A stretch of 64,000 nt of DNA, from contig NZ_FZOF01000012.1 in the NCBI RefSeq assembly GCF_900188405.1, positions 1-64,000 of the forward strand. Reading direction: 5' to 3'. Positions 46,514 to 56,233 of this stretch are shown here, in pieces (the first letter of the stretch is position 1; every line of letters begins with the position of its first letter). Made by a program: the position numbers and the translations under genes. This stretch comes from Actinacidiphila glaucinigra (GTDB lineage: Bacteria > Actinomycetota > Actinomycetes > Streptomycetales > Streptomycetaceae). A model generated the notes under the pieces. The model was not told where the DNA came from and did no database searches. It saw only the letters and a list, made by a program, of their open reading frames with translations.

Positions 46514-46557
46514 ACGGCGCCCTCGCCCCGTCGGACTTCCGGCGGCGAGGGCGCCGT
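46514..46557. terminator. Terminator after cysM
   Basis: ACGGCGCCCTCGCC (46514-46527) pairs perfectly with 46544-46557 over 14 bases; 16-base loop. Confidence 0.75.
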
Positions 46558-46733
46558 ACTGGTGATTCCGCCCACAACGGGGCTCCGCGGAGGAGCAGGC
46601 ACACGCCGTGCGCCTTACGCTCAAGAGCACATGGCGGGTCGCTCCCGCCCCTCCCCCCTCCCCCTGTGGAGCGGGGGCGTCGTGGCGCGCCCCACCGCAA
46701 GACCCCCGGAACAATCCACGGAGGTTTCTGCAC

Positions 46734-47486
46734 ATGAAGCTCACCGTCGTCGGCTGCTCGGGTTCGTTCCCATCCGCGGAATCGGCCTGCTCGAGCTACC
46801 TCATCGAGGCCGACGGCTTCAGGCTGCTCCTCGACATGGGCAACGGTGCCCTCGGCGAGCTGCAGCGCCACTGCGGTCTCTACGACCTCGACGCCATCCT
46901 GCTCAGCCATCTGCACGCCGACCACTGCATCGACATGTGCGGGTACTTCGTCGCGCGCTACTACCGGCACGAGGGCGGCCCCGCCCACGCCATCCCCGTC
47001 TACGGGCCCGAGGGCACCGAGCGGCGGCTGGCCAGCGCGTACGGGGACGTGCCCGACGAGAAGTGCATGAGCGAGGTCTTCGACTTCCGCACCCTCGAAC
47101 CCGGCACCTTCCGCCTCGGCCCCTTCACCATCACCGCGGACGTCGTCAGCCACCCCGTCGAGGCGTACGGCTTCCGTGTCGAGCACGGCGGTCGCGCCAT
47201 CACCTATTCGGGTGACACCGGTCCCTGTGACGCGCTGCAGAGCCTCACCGAGGGCACCGACCTCTTCCTGTGCGAGTCCTCCTTCACGTACGGCAAGGAG
47301 GACATCCCCGATCTGCACCTCAACGGCCGCGAGGCCGGCCAGTACGCGGACCGCGCGGGCGCCGGGCGCCTGGTGCTCACCCACATCCCGCCGTGGACCG
47401 ACCCGGGGATCGCCCTCGAGCACGCCCGCGAGGTCTACGACGGCCCGGTCGAGGTGGCGAAGGCCGGCGCGGTCTACGAGGTCTGA
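46734..47486 (+). CDS. Metallo-beta-lactamase-fold hydrolase (RNase Z/PhnP-like)
   Basis: 250 residues, with HLHADH (metal motif), a family opening MKLTVVGCSGSFPSAESACSSYLIE and YSGDTGPCDAL. It is close to phosphodiesterase/RNase Z-like enzymes often found beside rph and rdgB in actinobacteria, as here. Function not settled. ATG 46734 is set by GGAGG nine bases upstream. Confidence 0.85.
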   Translation: MKLTVVGCSGSFPSAESACSSYLIEADGFRLLLDMGNGALGELQRHCGLYDLDAILLSHLHADHCIDMCGYFVARYYRHEGGPAHAIPVYGPEGTERRLASAYGDVPDEKCMSEVFDFRTLEPGTFRLGPFTITADVVSHPVEAYGFRVEHGGRAITYSGDTGPCDALQSLTEGTDLFLCESSFTYGKEDIPDLHLNGREAGQYADRAGAGRLVLTHIPPWTDPGIALEHAREVYDGPVEVAKAGAVYEV

Positions 47487-47512
47487 CCGTCCGCCCCCCT
47501 CCCCGAGCAGCA

Positions 47513-47548
47513 CGAAGCCCCCGGAACCAGGTGGTTCCGGGGGCTTCG
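47513..47548. terminator. Bidirectional terminator, MBL gene and nagE2
   Basis: Perfect 16-bp stem (47513-47528 with 47533-47548) between convergent genes. Confidence 0.88.
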
Positions 47549-47567
47549 GCGTGTGCTCCGCCGGGCG

Positions 47568-48821
<1,254 letters not shown>

Positions 48822-48848
48822 GGGGGGTCCTCCTGGTCTAAACCACCG

Positions 48849-48864
48849 AGTGGTGTAGACCAGT
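48849..48864. promoter_or_regulatory. DasR site (dre) before nagE2
   Basis: AGTGGTGTAGACCAGT matches the dre consensus at 15 of 16 positions, with one C-to-G change. 28 bases from the start codon. Confidence 0.85.
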
Positions 48865-48904
48865 ATTAACATGTAAGCAACGCGTCAAGGAAAGCTTCCT
48901 CCGG

Positions 48905-48920
48905 TGTGGTCTAGACCACA
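48905..48920. promoter_or_regulatory. Perfect palindromic DasR site upstream of nagE2
   Basis: TGTGGTCTAGACCACA is a perfect 16-bp palindrome with the full TGGTCTAGACCA core. It lies 56 bases upstream of the first site and just past the nagE1 stop codon. Confidence 0.85.
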
Positions 48921-48941
48921 ATCCCGAGCGTGGCGCTCCGG

Positions 48942-50270
48942 CTACGCCTTGAGGTTGTCCCGTTCCATCCCCTCCGCGACCTCCTCCGGCTCGCGCCCCG
49001 GCGTCGCCAGGTCGAACCTGGTGATCACGAACCGGAAGAGCACGTAGTACACCGCCGCGAAGACCAGACCGATCGGGACGATCAGCCACGGCTTCGTCGC
49101 CAGGTTCCAGTTGATGACGTAGTCGATCAGCCCCGCCGAGAACGTGAACCCGTCGTGCACGCCGAGGCCCCACGTCACCGCCATGGACACCCCGGCCAGC
49201 ACCGCGTGGATCGCGTACAGCGCCGGCGCGATGAAGAGGAACGAGTACTCGATCGGCTCGGTGATGCCCGTCACGAACGAGGTCAGCGCCACCGACAGCA
49301 TCAGCCCCCCGACCTCCTTGCGGCGGGACGGACGCGCGCAGTGCGTGATCGCCAGCGCCGCGGCCGGCAGGGCGAACATCATGATCGGGAAGAACCCCGA
49401 GGTGAACTGCCCGGCCGTCGGGTCGCCCTGCAGGAAGCGGTTGATGTCCCCGTGCACCACCGTCCCGTCCGGCTTGGTGAAACTGCCGAACTGGAACCAC
49501 ACGAAGACATTGAGGAACTGGTGCAGCCCCACCGTCAGCAGCGCCCGGTTCGCCACCCCGAAGATCCCCGCCCCGTACGAGCCGAGGTCCGTCAGCCACT
49601 GGCTGAACGCGGTGAGCCCCGCACCGATCGGCGGCCAGACGAACACGCACAGCACGGCGAAGACGATCGCGACGAACGCCATGACGATCGGCACCAGCCG
49701 GCGCCCGTTGAAGAAACCCAGCCAGTCCACCAGCTTCGTGCGGTGGTAGCGCTGCCAGAGGAAGGCGGTCAGCAGCCCGATCACGATCCCGCCGAACACC
49801 CCCGGGTTCTGGTACGCGGCCGGGGCCGCCGCCGCGGGCGTCCCCGGCGGGATGCACGCCCCGCTGATGGTGCTCGTCGCAAGGAAGGCCGTCCCCTTCG
49901 GACAGTCCTGCGGGAACTGGTGCAGCACCCCGTAGTAGACGAGGAAACCCGCCACCGCCGCCAGCGCCGTCGAGCCGTCCGCCTTCTTCGCCATCCCGAT
50001 GGCGACACCCACCGCGAACAGCAGCGGCAGCCCCAGCGAACCGTCCAGCAGCGCGCCGCCGGCGCCGTCGAACACCTTCGCCACCGCGTTCCAGCCCAGG
50101 CCCTGGGGGCCGAAGACGTCGTCCTGGCCCAGCCGGTTCAAGATGCCCGCCGCCGGCAGCACCGCGATCGGCAGCTGCAGGCTGCGCCCCATCTTCTGCA
50201 GCCCCTGGAACAGCACGGAACCCCACGTCCGGCTCGGACGCGGGGCGGCCGCGGCGGCGTCCGAACCCAT
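48942..50270 (-). CDS. nagE1: PTS EIIC permease NagE1
   Basis: 442 residues, the paralogue of NagE2 sharing most of the EIIC motifs (LQLPIAVLPAAGILNRLGQDDVFG, WQRYHRTKLVDWLGFFNGRRLVP, TSFVTGITEPIEYSF). It carries an insertion near residues 135-160 (CPKGTAFLATSTISGACIPPG) absent from NagE2. Start 50270 with GGGAGGTGCTCCC. It is divergent from nagF around a single dre site. Confidence 0.88.
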   Translation of the reverse strand: MGSDAAAAAPRPSRTWGSVLFQGLQKMGRSLQLPIAVLPAAGILNRLGQDDVFGPQGLGWNAVAKVFDGAGGALLDGSLGLPLLFAVGVAIGMAKKADGSTALAAVAGFLVYYGVLHQFPQDCPKGTAFLATSTISGACIPPGTPAAAAPAAYQNPGVFGGIVIGLLTAFLWQRYHRTKLVDWLGFFNGRRLVPIVMAFVAIVFAVLCVFVWPPIGAGLTAFSQWLTDLGSYGAGIFGVANRALLTVGLHQFLNVFVWFQFGSFTKPDGTVVHGDINRFLQGDPTAGQFTSGFFPIMMFALPAAALAITHCARPSRRKEVGGLMLSVALTSFVTGITEPIEYSFLFIAPALYAIHAVLAGVSMAVTWGLGVHDGFTFSAGLIDYVINWNLATKPWLIVPIGLVFAAVYYVLFRFVITRFDLATPGREPEEVAEGMERDNLKA

Positions 50271-50292
50271 GGGAGCACCTCCCGGCAGGTAA

Positions 50293-50308
50293 TGTGGTGT
50301 AGACCAGT
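50293..50308. promoter_or_regulatory. DasR site (dre) between nagE1 and nagF
   Basis: TGTGGTGTAGACCAGT matches the core TGGT..AGACCA at 14 of 16 positions and sits between divergent start codons. Confidence 0.8.
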
Positions 50309-50409
50309 TGCGGCGCGGCTGGGACACTCATGCATCCCCGCAAAACCGGTCCACCACTGCATTACGGTGTGAAATCGGACCGAACGGCCGAGACCAACCA
50401 GGAGTACAG

Positions 50410-50643
50410 ATGGCCAGCAAGGCAGAGAAGATCGTCGCCGGGCTCGGCGGGCTCGACAACATCGAAGAGGTCGAGGGCTGCATCACCCGTCTCCGCACCG
50501 AGGTCAAGGACGCCTCACTCGTCGACGAGGCCGCGCTCAAGGCCGCCGGAGCCCACGGCGTCGTCAAGATGGGCACCGCCATCCAGGTCGTCATCGGCAC
50601 CGACGCCGACCCCATCGCCGCCGACATCGAGGACATGATGTGA
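50410..50643 (+). CDS. nagF: PTS GlcNAc EIIB component NagF
   Basis: 77 residues; phosphocysteine Cys24 in VEGCITRLRTEV. Accepts phosphate from EIIA and passes it to sugar bound by NagE2/NagE1. ATG 50410 follows GGAGTACAG. No EIIA gene is in the window, so it uses one encoded elsewhere (Crr). Confidence 0.95.
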   Translation: MASKAEKIVAGLGGLDNIEEVEGCITRLRTEVKDASLVDEAALKAAGAHGVVKMGTAIQVVIGTDADPIAADIEDMM

Positions 50644-50683
50644 CCCGGCACTGACCGCCGGACCACCCCCACCTCACCCGCAA

Positions 50684-50713
50684 GGGGCCCGTTCCCGAAC
50701 CGGCACGGGCCCC
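50684..50713. terminator. Hairpin after nagF
   Basis: GGGGCCCGT (50684-50692) pairs with ACGGGCCCC (50705-50713). Confidence 0.65.
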
Positions 50714-50728
50714 GGTCCGCGCTACGAC

Positions 50729-50734
50729 TAGGCT
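50729..50734 (+). promoter_or_regulatory. -10 hexamer of rph
   Basis: TAGGCT ends seven bases before the rph ATG; no Shine-Dalgarno is present, so the message is probably leaderless. Confidence 0.55.
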
Positions 50735-50741
50735 CGACGCC

Positions 50742-51488
<747 letters not shown>

Positions 51489-51544
51489 CTAAGAAAAGGT
51501 CTGCAAAGCGCAACTTCCGGACGGCGCGGTGCGTAAGTAAAGGT

Positions 51545-51940
51545 ATGCACCCACGCACCCGCCGTCTCGCGGCGCTCGCCACCGCGGCCGCCCTCGGCAC
51601 CACCGTCCTCATCGGCTGCAGCGCCGTCGACGCCGTCGACAAGGCCCTCGACTGCGCCAACGTCGCAGCCCAGGTCGCCACCGACGTCCAGAACCTGCAG
51701 AACGCCGTCAGCAACGCCGGCAACAGCCCGCAGGACGCCGCCAACGCCCTCGACCAGATCGCCGACGACCTCGCCGGCCTCGACGACAAGACCGGCAACG
51801 CCGACGTCAACACCGCCGTGGGCGACCTCCAGAAGGCCGTCGAGAACGCACAGAAGGCCGCCGAGAACGGCGACGTCCCCGACATCACCCCCGTCGCCGA
51901 CGCCGCATCCGAACTCTCCAAGGTCTGCACCCCCGGCTGA
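51545..51940 (+). CDS. Small lipoprotein, unknown
   Basis: 131 residues with a lipoprotein signal (RRLAALATAAALGTTVLIGC, lipobox LIGC), then a helical, Asn/Gln/Ala-rich mature part with regular spacing that suggests a coiled coil (VAAQVATDVQNLQNAVSNAGN...). Two further cysteines could form a disulfide. It sits 15 bases before rdgB. RBS AAAGG adjoins the ATG. Confidence 0.75.
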   Translation: MHPRTRRLAALATAAALGTTVLIGCSAVDAVDKALDCANVAAQVATDVQNLQNAVSNAGNSPQDAANALDQIADDLAGLDDKTGNADVNTAVGDLQKAVENAQKAAENGDVPDITPVADAASELSKVCTPG

Positions 51941-51943
51941 CGG

Positions 51944-51949
51944 GATAAT
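51944..51949 (+). promoter_or_regulatory. -10 hexamer of rdgB
   Basis: GATAAT ends six bases before the rdgB ATG, again pointing to a leaderless start. Confidence 0.5.
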
Positions 51950-51955
51950 CGGACC

Positions 51956-52564
51956 ATGCCGCACACCCGCCTGGTCCTCGCCACCCGCAACGCCCACAAG
52001 GTCGCCGAACTCCACGCCATCCTGGCCGACGCCGGACTCGGCGTGGAGCTCGTCGGCGCCGACGCCTACCCCGAGATCCCCGACGTCCGCGAGACCGGCG
52101 TCACCTTCGCCGAGAACGCCCTCCTCAAGGCCCACGCCCTCGCCCAGGCCACCGGACTCCCCGCCGTCGCCGACGACTCCGGCCTCTGCGTTGACGTCCT
52201 CGGCGGCGCCCCCGGCATCTTCTCCGCCCGCTGGGCCGGCAAGCACGGCGACGACCGCGCCAACCTCGAACTCCTCCTCGCCCAGCTCTCCGACATCGAC
52301 ACCCCGCACCGCGCCGCCCACTTCATGTGCGCCGCCGCCCTCGCCCTCCCCGACGGCACCGAACGCGTCGTCGAGGGCCGCCTCCTGGGCACCCTCCGCT
52401 TCGAACCGCACGGCGCGAACGGCTTCGGCTACGACCCGATCCTCCAGCCGCTGGGCGAGTCCCGGACCTGCGCGGAACTCACCGCGGAGGAGAAGAACGC
52501 CATCAGCCACCGCGGGCTGGCCTTCCGGGCGCTGGTGCCGGTGGTGCGGGAACTGGTGGGGTGA
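51956..52564 (+). CDS. rdgB: RdgB/HAM1 non-canonical purine NTP pyrophosphatase
   Basis: Removes dITP and XTP from the nucleotide pool. 202 residues; LVLATRNAHKVAEL, VADDSGLCVDVLGGAPGIFSARWAG, GFGYDPIL, EEKNAISHRG. All are family signatures. Confidence 0.96.
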   Translation: MPHTRLVLATRNAHKVAELHAILADAGLGVELVGADAYPEIPDVRETGVTFAENALLKAHALAQATGLPAVADDSGLCVDVLGGAPGIFSARWAGKHGDDRANLELLLAQLSDIDTPHRAAHFMCAAALALPDGTERVVEGRLLGTLRFEPHGANGFGYDPILQPLGESRTCAELTAEEKNAISHRGLAFRALVPVVRELVG

Positions 52565-52570
52565 TACGAC

Positions 52571-52607
52571 GAAGGGCCGCCGCGGAGTGTCTCCGCGGCG
52601 GCCCTTT
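52571..52607. terminator. Bidirectional terminator between rdgB and tRNA-Leu
   Basis: GAAGGGCCGCCGCGGAG (52571-52587) pairs with 52591-52606 on a three-base loop. Confidence 0.88.
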
Positions 52608-52610
52608 CGC

Positions 52611-52696
52611 TGGTGCGGCCGGTGGGACTCGAACCCACATGGGATTTCTCCCAAGGGCACCTAAAACCCTCGCTTATACCATTCAGCAACGGCCGC
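52611..52696 (-). tRNA. tRNA-Leu (TAG)
   Basis: Reverse strand folds with acceptor GCGGCCG/CGGCCGC, D arm GCT/AGC, anticodon loop TTTAGGT (UAG, reads CUA), the long variable arm TGGGAGAAATCCCA typical of leucine, and a T arm with TTCGAGT loop. The CCA end is encoded (complement of 52611-52613). It is not bldA, which reads UUA. Confidence 0.95.
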
Positions 52697-52749
52697 AGGG
52701 CGCTAGCCATCCTAGCGGTCCCCCACGGCCATGGGCACGGGCATAACTT

Positions 52750-53417
52750 CTAGGCCTTGCGGCGGGGCCCACCCCGGCACCAGGTGTCCGTGATCGCGTG
52801 GCAGTTCGGGCAGAGCAGCCGCAGGTTCTCGGCGCGATTGTCGGTCCAGTCACCGTTGACGTGGTCGACCTCCAGCGTCATCGGCTTGCCGAGCCACTCG
52901 GTCCCGCTTCCGCACTCGGCGCATCGCTCGGGCACGCCGATTTCCCTCAGCGCCCGGCGGAGTACCAGAGCCCGGGTTCTTCCGGCTGACTCGTTCTTGA
53001 CGAGCACCTCATAGGCCGGCCTTGGCCGAGCGGGCCCCGGTTTGCCGCGCGAATGAGCCTGGCCCAGAAAGTGGGCAGTGCTGATTCCGTCTTCTGTCAT
53101 CCATGTGCGGAGTCTGGAACGGGCCGAGCTGCTGTCCGGGTGTCCGAGGAACCGCAGGGTTTCGGCGACGGAGTGCGACGCCGCCGCGGCTTCGGCCAGT
53201 CTTATGGACGACGGCCTCGGGGGAGCGCTGTTGCGACCGCGTGTCGGACGCGCGAAGTGCGAGACGTCGATCCCGAAATGCGCGAAGCGCTCGCGGAGGT
53301 AGCGGTGGAGCCGGTCGTACGGCGTCCGGCCGAGAAGGGCCACCACCTCCTCGATGGTGGAGCACTTCGAGGCGGCTTCCGCGAGGATTTCGCGGGTGTA
53401 CGGAGCGCCGGACTCAT
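52750..53417 (-). pseudogene. HNH nuclease, second copy, frameshifted at its start
   Basis: About 220 codons homologous to the gene upstream: PYTREILAEAASKCSTIEEVVALLGRTPYDR, then CAECGSGTEWLGKPMTLEVDHVNGDWTDNRAENLRLLCPNCHAITDT with the HNH core and CxxC pair. The only coupled start, ATG 53417 overlapping the upstream stop, is in a different frame. One extra G in the AGTCCGGCG stretch would yield MSPGAPYTRE, matching the paralogue's N-terminus. So it is either a one-base loss (or sequencing error) or it starts from a non-standard codon. A/T-ending codons are common (AGA, ACT, TTT, GGA), unlike the neighbours. Confidence 0.65.
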
Positions 53418-54040
53418 CGCTTCCGCCTGTTCCTTCCGCGGTAGGTGTCCGTTGTCGAATGGCAGTTGGGGCAGAGGAAGCGAAGGTTCTCCAGGCGGTT
53501 GTCGCGCCAGTCGCCGTTGACGTGGTCGACCTCCAGCGGGAGCGGACGCCCGCGCCAGAGCGGGTCCATTCCGCACGACGCACAGCGTTCGAGCAGCCCT
53601 GCTCCGGTCATGGCACGCCGGAGGCGGTCGCTTTGGATGCGGCGTGCCGTGGCCGGGTCCTGCACGGTGAGGAGTTCCTCCGGCCTCAGCCGCCTGCGTG
53701 TGCGCGGAGTGCACGTGAAGTGCGAGGTGTCGATGCCGAAGGCACGCACGCGTCGGCTGATGTGGGTGTGCTGGCCGCCCACCACTTCGACCCCCAGATG
53801 ACGCAGCACCTCGTTCATGTTGCTGCAGACAGCCACTGCCGCCGCGAGGACTTCCCTCGTCCAGCGGCCCTCGCGCTGGAAGTGCGAGGCATCCACACCC
53901 AGCCGTCTCATCCGGTCCCGGATGTAGCGCCGTGTCGGACTGTGCGGATCGAGCCCGAGTTTGGTCAGGGCCTCGGACAGCGTCCGTGACGACGCCGCCG
54001 CTTCGGCCAGCAGTTCACGGGTGTAGGGGCTTGCGGGCAC
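53414..54040 (-). CDS. HNH endonuclease-domain protein, intact copy
   Basis: 208 residues. The N-terminal half has two repeats of a helix-turn-helix-like module (SPYTRELLAEAAASSRTLSEALTKLGLDP and GRWTREVLAAAVAVCSNMNEVLRHLGVEV) that resembles a DNA-binding fold. The C-terminus has CASCGMDPLW ... LEVDHVNGDWRDNRLENLRFLCPNCHSTTDT, the HNH motif with paired CxxC zinc cysteines. GTG 54040 is chosen for GGGGGGA six bases before it. Codon bias is weaker than that of the neighbours, and it lies next to tRNA-Leu, so it may have been acquired. Confidence 0.8.
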   Translation of the reverse strand: MPASPYTRELLAEAAASSRTLSEALTKLGLDPHSPTRRYIRDRMRRLGVDASHFQREGRWTREVLAAAVAVCSNMNEVLRHLGVEVVGGQHTHISRRVRAFGIDTSHFTCTPRTRRRLRPEELLTVQDPATARRIQSDRLRRAMTGAGLLERCASCGMDPLWRGRPLPLEVDHVNGDWRDNRLENLRFLCPNCHSTTDTYRGRNRRKR

Positions 54041-54124
54041 TGATATCCCCCCATGCGATCGTGTGTTGCACTTTCGCACGTTTTAACGACCCGCTTGTAC
54101 GACGGTTACGCCGTCCGGGATACG

Positions 54125-54163
54125 CCGAAGGGCGCCCGGCGTGTCGTGCCGGGCGCCCTTCGG
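54125..54163. terminator. Terminator beyond the FAH gene
   Basis: CCGAAGGGCGCCCGGC (54125-54140) pairs with 54148-54163 (16 bp). Confidence 0.88.
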
Positions 54164-54178
54164 TGTGAGCGGGGGAGG

Positions 54179-55036
54179 CTACGCGTCCTTGAGGGACTGG
54201 CGCTGGTGGCCGAGGCCGTCGATCTCGAGCTCGACGACGTCGCCGGCCCGGAGGTAGGGCTTGGGCTCGGGGCGGCCGAGGGCGACGCCCGCGGGGGTGC
54301 CGGTGTTGATGACGTCGCCGGGGTAGAGGGTCATGAACTGGCTGACGTAGCGAACGACTTCGGCGACCGGGAAGATCTGCTCGGCCGTGGTGCCGTCCTG
54401 CTTGAGGTCGCCGTTGACCCACAGCCGCAGGCCCAGCGCCTGGGGGTCGGGGATCTCGTCGGCGGTGACCAGCCAGGGGCCGAGGGGGTTGAAGGTCTCG
54501 CAGTTCTTGCCCTTGTCCCACTGGCCGCCGCGCTCGATCTGGAAGGCGCGTTCGGACACGTCGTGGGAGACGGCGTAGCCGGCCACGGCGGCGAGGGCTT
54601 CCGCCTCGTCGGCGGCGTAGCGCAGCTCGCGGCCGATGACGACGGCGAGTTCGACCTCCCAGTCGGTCTTGAGGCTGCCGCGGGGGACGAGGACGGTGTC
54701 GTCGGGGCCGACGACGGTGTCGGGGGCCTTCATGAAGAGGATGGGTTCCTCGGGGACGGCGGCGCCGGTCTCGCGGGCGTGGTCGTGGTAGTTGAGGCCG
54801 ATGCAGACGATCTTGCCGATGCGGCCGAGCGGGGGGCCGACGCGCAGGTCCGCGCCGTCGAGGGCGGGGAGGGTGCCGTCGGCGGCCGCGGTGCGGATGC
54901 GGGTGAGTGCGTCCGTGTCGGCGAGCAGGGGGCCGTCGATGTCGGGGGTGAGGGCGGACAGGTCGCGCAGGGTGCCGTCCTGGTCGAGCAGGGCCGGGCG
55001 TTCGGCTCCGGCGGGGCCGACTCGCAGCAGCTTCAC
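54179..55036 (-). CDS. Fumarylacetoacetate hydrolase-family protein
   Basis: 285 residues. FAH fold with GRIGKIVCIGLNYHDHARETG, ILFMKAPDTVVGPDD, DWEVELAVVIGR, TGTPAGVALGRPEP. Relatives are fumarylacetoacetase, 2-keto-3-deoxy acid hydrolases and fumarylpyruvate hydrolases. Homogentisate would give fumarylacetoacetate, but nothing places it in the hpd pathway. GTG 55036 follows GGAGAGTCTT. Confidence 0.85.
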   Translation of the reverse strand: MKLLRVGPAGAERPALLDQDGTLRDLSALTPDIDGPLLADTDALTRIRTAAADGTLPALDGADLRVGPPLGRIGKIVCIGLNYHDHARETGAAVPEEPILFMKAPDTVVGPDDTVLVPRGSLKTDWEVELAVVIGRELRYAADEAEALAAVAGYAVSHDVSERAFQIERGGQWDKGKNCETFNPLGPWLVTADEIPDPQALGLRLWVNGDLKQDGTTAEQIFPVAEVVRYVSQFMTLYPGDVINTGTPAGVALGRPEPKPYLRAGDVVELEIDGLGHQRQSLKDA

Positions 55037-55095
55037 AAGACTCTCCGGGTGTGGTCGGGGGGTGGCGGTGGTCATGGCCGTGGTCAGGTGTGTGG

Positions 55096-55767
55096 TCATG
55101 TCCGATGGGGGCGGTCATCGGAGGTCTTGGTTGATCCTCCAGCGGCGGGGGTGGCGTTCGCAACCCCTTGACCATGGTGTGGACGGTGGAGCCAGGCGCG
55201 TTCGGCGGCGGTCCAGGCGGTGGAGGTGGCGATGTAGAGCCCGGCCGCCGGGGGGACGATCGCGGCGGTGATCAGGGTGCCGAAGGAGAGCAGCGGGAGG
55301 TGCTTGGCGAGGCCCTCGGCGTCGGGGGCGGCCTTGCGGGCGCGGCGGTAGGTCCAGCAGGCGACGGCGGCGACCACGACGAGGACCGCGGCGTGCAGGG
55401 CGCCGGCCTCGGCGTCGGCGATCCGGGCGGTGGAGGAGGCGTGGTACAGCACGAAGAAGGCGGGGAGCTGGAGGAGGGTCGGCAGGATGCCGGCGAAGGG
55501 GGAGGAGCCTTCCCGGGTGTGGAGGCCGGTGAGGGCGCGCTGGAGTTCCCGGGGGTCGTGCGCGTGCTTGCGGCGCAGTTCGGCGACGCGTGGGGCGAGG
55601 GCGGCGCGGGCCTTCTCGCCGCGGGCGGCCGCGCGGGCGAGGGGGTGGAGGGCGAGGCGTACGAGGAGGGTGACGAGGACGATCGCGGCGGCGGGTGCGG
55701 CGGCGTGTCCGGTGAGGGGGGCGAGTGTGTCGGTGAGGCTGAGCAGGGCGTGCGTGAACACGGACAT
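55096..55767 (-). CDS. YidC/Oxa1-type membrane protein insertase paralogue
   Basis: 223 residues, short with a 5-helix YidC core (VLVTLLVRLALHPLARAAAR, PRELQRALTGLHTREGSSPFAGILPTLLQLPAFFVLYH). A second, small YidC next to DUF6412 and a sortase suggests it serves a subset of membrane or surface proteins. The positively charged groove residue lies in TLLVRLALHP. Start at 55767. Confidence 0.85.
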   Translation of the reverse strand: MSVFTHALLSLTDTLAPLTGHAAAPAAAIVLVTLLVRLALHPLARAAARGEKARAALAPRVAELRRKHAHDPRELQRALTGLHTREGSSPFAGILPTLLQLPAFFVLYHASSTARIADAEAGALHAAVLVVVAAVACWTYRRARKAAPDAEGLAKHLPLLSFGTLITAAIVPPAAGLYIATSTAWTAAERAWLHRPHHGQGVANATPAAGGSTKTSDDRPHRT

Positions 55768-55874
55768 GGGGGTGGGACCCTCCGCGGGTGTCGTCGTGCC
55801 GGTGGGGGTGGGCGCGGCGTGACGGGGCGCGGTGGGGCAGCGGGTGCCGGGGTGCGGTGGCGGTGGCGTTGCCC

Positions 55875-56186
55875 CTAGGCGGCCGTCGGGAGGGGACGGC
55901 CGGGGGCCCTGGGGCGTGGGCGGCCGGAGGCGTCGGGATCGCGCTGGGGGAGGAAGGCGGTGCGGTGTTCGCGGTCGCGCAGCGCGGTGCGGACGCGTCC
56001 GCGGGGTACGGGGGCCGCGGTGGCCGCGAGGCGGAGGGCGCTGCCGACCAGGAGGGCGACGGCGGCGGTGGTCGCGGCGGCGGCGACGGCGGCGGTGAGG
56101 CCGGTGTGGGTGAGCAGGAGGCCGGTGAGCAGCAGCAGGAGCGCGGTGCCGTGCAGGCGTGCGGCTGCGGCGGTGCTGCGGATCAC
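55875..56186 (-). CDS. DUF6412 small membrane protein
   Basis: 103 residues, two hydrophobic helices and a basic tail. I recognise the DUF6412-type form from its gene order beside the small YidC. GTG 56186 follows AAAGGAG. The gap to the YidC gene is 107 bases. Confidence 0.65.
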   Translation of the reverse strand: MIRSTAAAARLHGTALLLLLTGLLLTHTGLTAAVAAAATTAAVALLVGSALRLAATAAPVPRGRVRTALRDREHRTAFLPQRDPDASGRPRPRAPGRPLPTAA

Positions 56187-56233
56187 GCGGGCTGCTCCTT
56201 TCGTTCGTTCCGCTGGGGATGACGAACGGGGGG

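Noticed and set aside
50346-50361. Possible fourth DasR site before nagF
   Set aside because: CCGGTCCACCACT only has half of the consensus and the wrong spacing.
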